From Antarctobacter sediminis (GTDB taxonomy: Bacteria; Pseudomonadota; Alphaproteobacteria; Rhodobacterales; Rhodobacteraceae): a stretch of DNA of 64,000 bases. Within the stretch, counting starts at the first letter, position 1, and every line of letters begins with the position of its first letter. The stretch lies in the NCBI RefSeq assembly GCF_019218285.1, contig NZ_JAHUZG010000006.1, positions 62,001 to 126,000 on the forward strand, in the 5' to 3' direction. This document shows positions 63,029 through 64,000 of the stretch, piece after piece. The translations under genes were made by a program, and so were the position numbers. Below the pieces are notes generated by a model. That model searched no databases, had not been told where the DNA came from, and saw only the letters and a program-made list of their open reading frames with translations.

Positions 63029-63763
63029 TCAGTCCGCGTGGCGATACATGTCCGCCGAGCGTTCAAGGTGGCGTTGCATGGCCTGTTTGGCCCGCTCGGG
63101 GTCGCGGGCCTCGATGGCGTCAATGATATCCTGATGTTCGCGCAGGGTGGTCTCTTCGTTGCCGGTCCAGCGCAAAAGGTGTCTGTGATAGGCCGAGAGC
63201 CAGTTCAGCATGGCTTCGCTCAACGCGACATAGATCGGATTGCCCGAGATTTCCGCGATCTGGATGTGAAAATCTATGTCGGCATAGATAAAGGCCTGCG
63301 CGTCGTCGCCGCCCAGCTTTCCCCGCTGAAAGGCCACCGACTCGCGCAGGGCGGCGATATCCGTTTCGGTGGCCCTGCGGGCGGCGGTTTCCACCATGCC
63401 GATTTCGAACCGGGTGCGCGCCTCCTTGAGGTGTTCAAGATATTCGGGCGAACCCGAGATCAGCAGGCGCGCGACCGTATCCATGCTGCGCACGGCGGTT
63501 TCGGCAGCGATTTCATTGATCCGCGCGCGTCCGCCTTGTGACACAGAGATCAGACCGGCGTCGTTCAGGCGTTGCATGGCCTCGCGCACCGCAGGGCGCC
63601 CGACGCCGAATTCCGCCATCAACTCGCGTTCCGACGGCATCTGCGATCCCGGTGCCAGCACGCCCGAGGCGATACGCTCTTGCAGCCGTTCCAGCACCTG
63701 GTCCGACAGTTTCTGGCGAACGATCTTGTCCTGCGCTTGGGCCGGTCGTGCGGGCGTGTCCAT
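63029..63763 (-). CDS. GntR-family (FCD) regulator
   Basis: A 244-residue FadR/NanR-type regulator: winged helix at about 15-80 (LSDQVLERLQERIASGVLAPG, MPSERELMAEFGVGRPAVREAM in outline) and an FCD domain with metal residues in YADIDFHIQIAEISGN and REHQDIIDAIEARD, and a His in QRHLERSAD. The ATG at 63763 has AGGGGA upstream. It follows 14 bases after the end of a dehydrogenase gene in the same direction, so it is the last gene of an operon that lies mainly outside the window. Confidence 0.87.
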   Translation of the reverse strand: MDTPARPAQAQDKIVRQKLSDQVLERLQERIASGVLAPGSQMPSERELMAEFGVGRPAVREAMQRLNDAGLISVSQGGRARINEIAAETAVRSMDTVARLLISGSPEYLEHLKEARTRFEIGMVETAARRATETDIAALRESVAFQRGKLGGDDAQAFIYADIDFHIQIAEISGNPIYVALSEAMLNWLSAYHRHLLRWTGNEETTLREHQDIIDAIEARDPERAKQAMQRHLERSADMYRHAD

Positions 63764-63777
63764 CAAGGTCCCCTGAT

Positions 63778-64000
63778 TCAGGTGATGCGGCGAATGCTCT
63801 CGGCGATTTCGTCGGGTTCGAACACCTTTAGCCAATCTTCCCGCAGGATGCGAGGATAGCCGTTCACGATGGCCTTGTTGCAGGCATCCGAAAAGACGCC
63901 GTCGATTTCTTCCATGATGACTGCGCCGAGGATGGTCATATGTCCCATCAGAAAGTCCCGCGCCGCAACCTTGTCGACGCCCCGGCGGACAACCTCGTCC
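63778..64000 (-). CDS. Phosphogluconate-dehydrogenase-like oxidoreductase, C-terminal part
   Basis: Read from the right edge, the frame gives DEVVRRGVDKVAARDFLMGH, then MTILGAVIMEEIDGVFSDAC, and ends FEPDEIAESIRRIT, 73 or so residues before a TGA at 63780-63778. This resembles the C-terminal helical domain of the phosphogluconate-dehydrogenase C-terminal-domain family found in sugar-acid pathways. The N-terminal NAD domain lies outside the window, so the substrate cannot be judged. Confidence 0.6.
   Translation of the reverse strand, partial: DEVVRRGVDKVAARDFLMGHMTILGAVIMEEIDGVFSDACNKAIVNGYPRILREDWLKVFEPDEIAESIRRIT

Noticed and set aside
1-64000. CRISPR array, tRNA, rRNA, replication origin
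   Set aside because: No regularly spaced direct repeats, cloverleaf-like genes, rRNA sequences or DnaA-box clusters were noticed on reading both strands.

Overview
The window reads as chromosome (or large replicon) of a marine-type alphaproteobacterium, most likely a Roseobacter-group Rhodobacteraceae. The support is a uniformly high GC content, GGAG-type ribosome sites, a DddD/DddT-type pair for dimethylsulfoniopropionate (DMSP), a rhizobial-style L-rhamnose locus, and a high density of TRAP, TTT and ABC uptake systems with one regulator per cassette. The genus call is an inference. No rRNA, tRNA or CRISPR array was seen.

Layout: (1) 1-4292, dddD (cut by the left edge) and the BCCT transporter dddT. 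(2) 4357-6374, a Trk/Ktr potassium channel and its RCK subunit, facing dddT. (3) 6411-17101, a complete L-rhamnose locus: rhaR-S-T-P-Q-U-K leftwards, rhaD-rhaI rightwards, with a striking phased operator region between the two arms. (4) 17405-19754, a leftward AtuA / AtuA-like / HD-domain trio, divergent from (5) 19987-28850, a TRAP transporter, cyclase-family hydrolase, LacI regulator and the LtnD-OtnK-OtnC-OtnI route that takes L-threonate to dihydroxyacetone phosphate. (6) 29041-31874, an AT-richer Old-Yellow-Enzyme/ArsR pair next to a lone tyrosine recombinase. (7) 31986-36572, an IclR regulator (with a coupled 50-residue ORF) divergent from a phospho-lyase-like class III aminotransferase, an APH-fold kinase and a Tm-1-like protein. 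(8) 37194-43986, an RraA-like lyase, a ketoglutarate-semialdehyde-type dehydrogenase, a tripartite tricarboxylate (TTT) transporter and a GntR regulator. (9) 43987-44888, about 900 bases without a supportable gene. (10) 44889-46850, a chemoreceptor. (11) 46989-55760, LysR, a crotonase-fold protein lacking both catalytic glutamates, a CoA-transferase and a peptide-type ABC importer. (12) 55842-62995, a second peptide-type ABC importer with an EEP-family phosphodiesterase-like protein and a PhnF-like GntR regulator. (13) 63029-64000, an FCD-type GntR regulator and the end of a phosphogluconate-dehydrogenase-like gene.

The window is therefore a string of self-contained 'take up, activate, degrade' cassettes for plant- and alga-derived small molecules (DMSP, rhamnose, sugar acids, amino alcohols). 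Genes within a cassette are tightly packed, often with ATGA overlaps. All five genes for periplasmic solute-binding proteins are followed within about 65 bases of the stop by a strong inverted repeat, before or at the start of the next gene. This fits differential expression of the binding protein.
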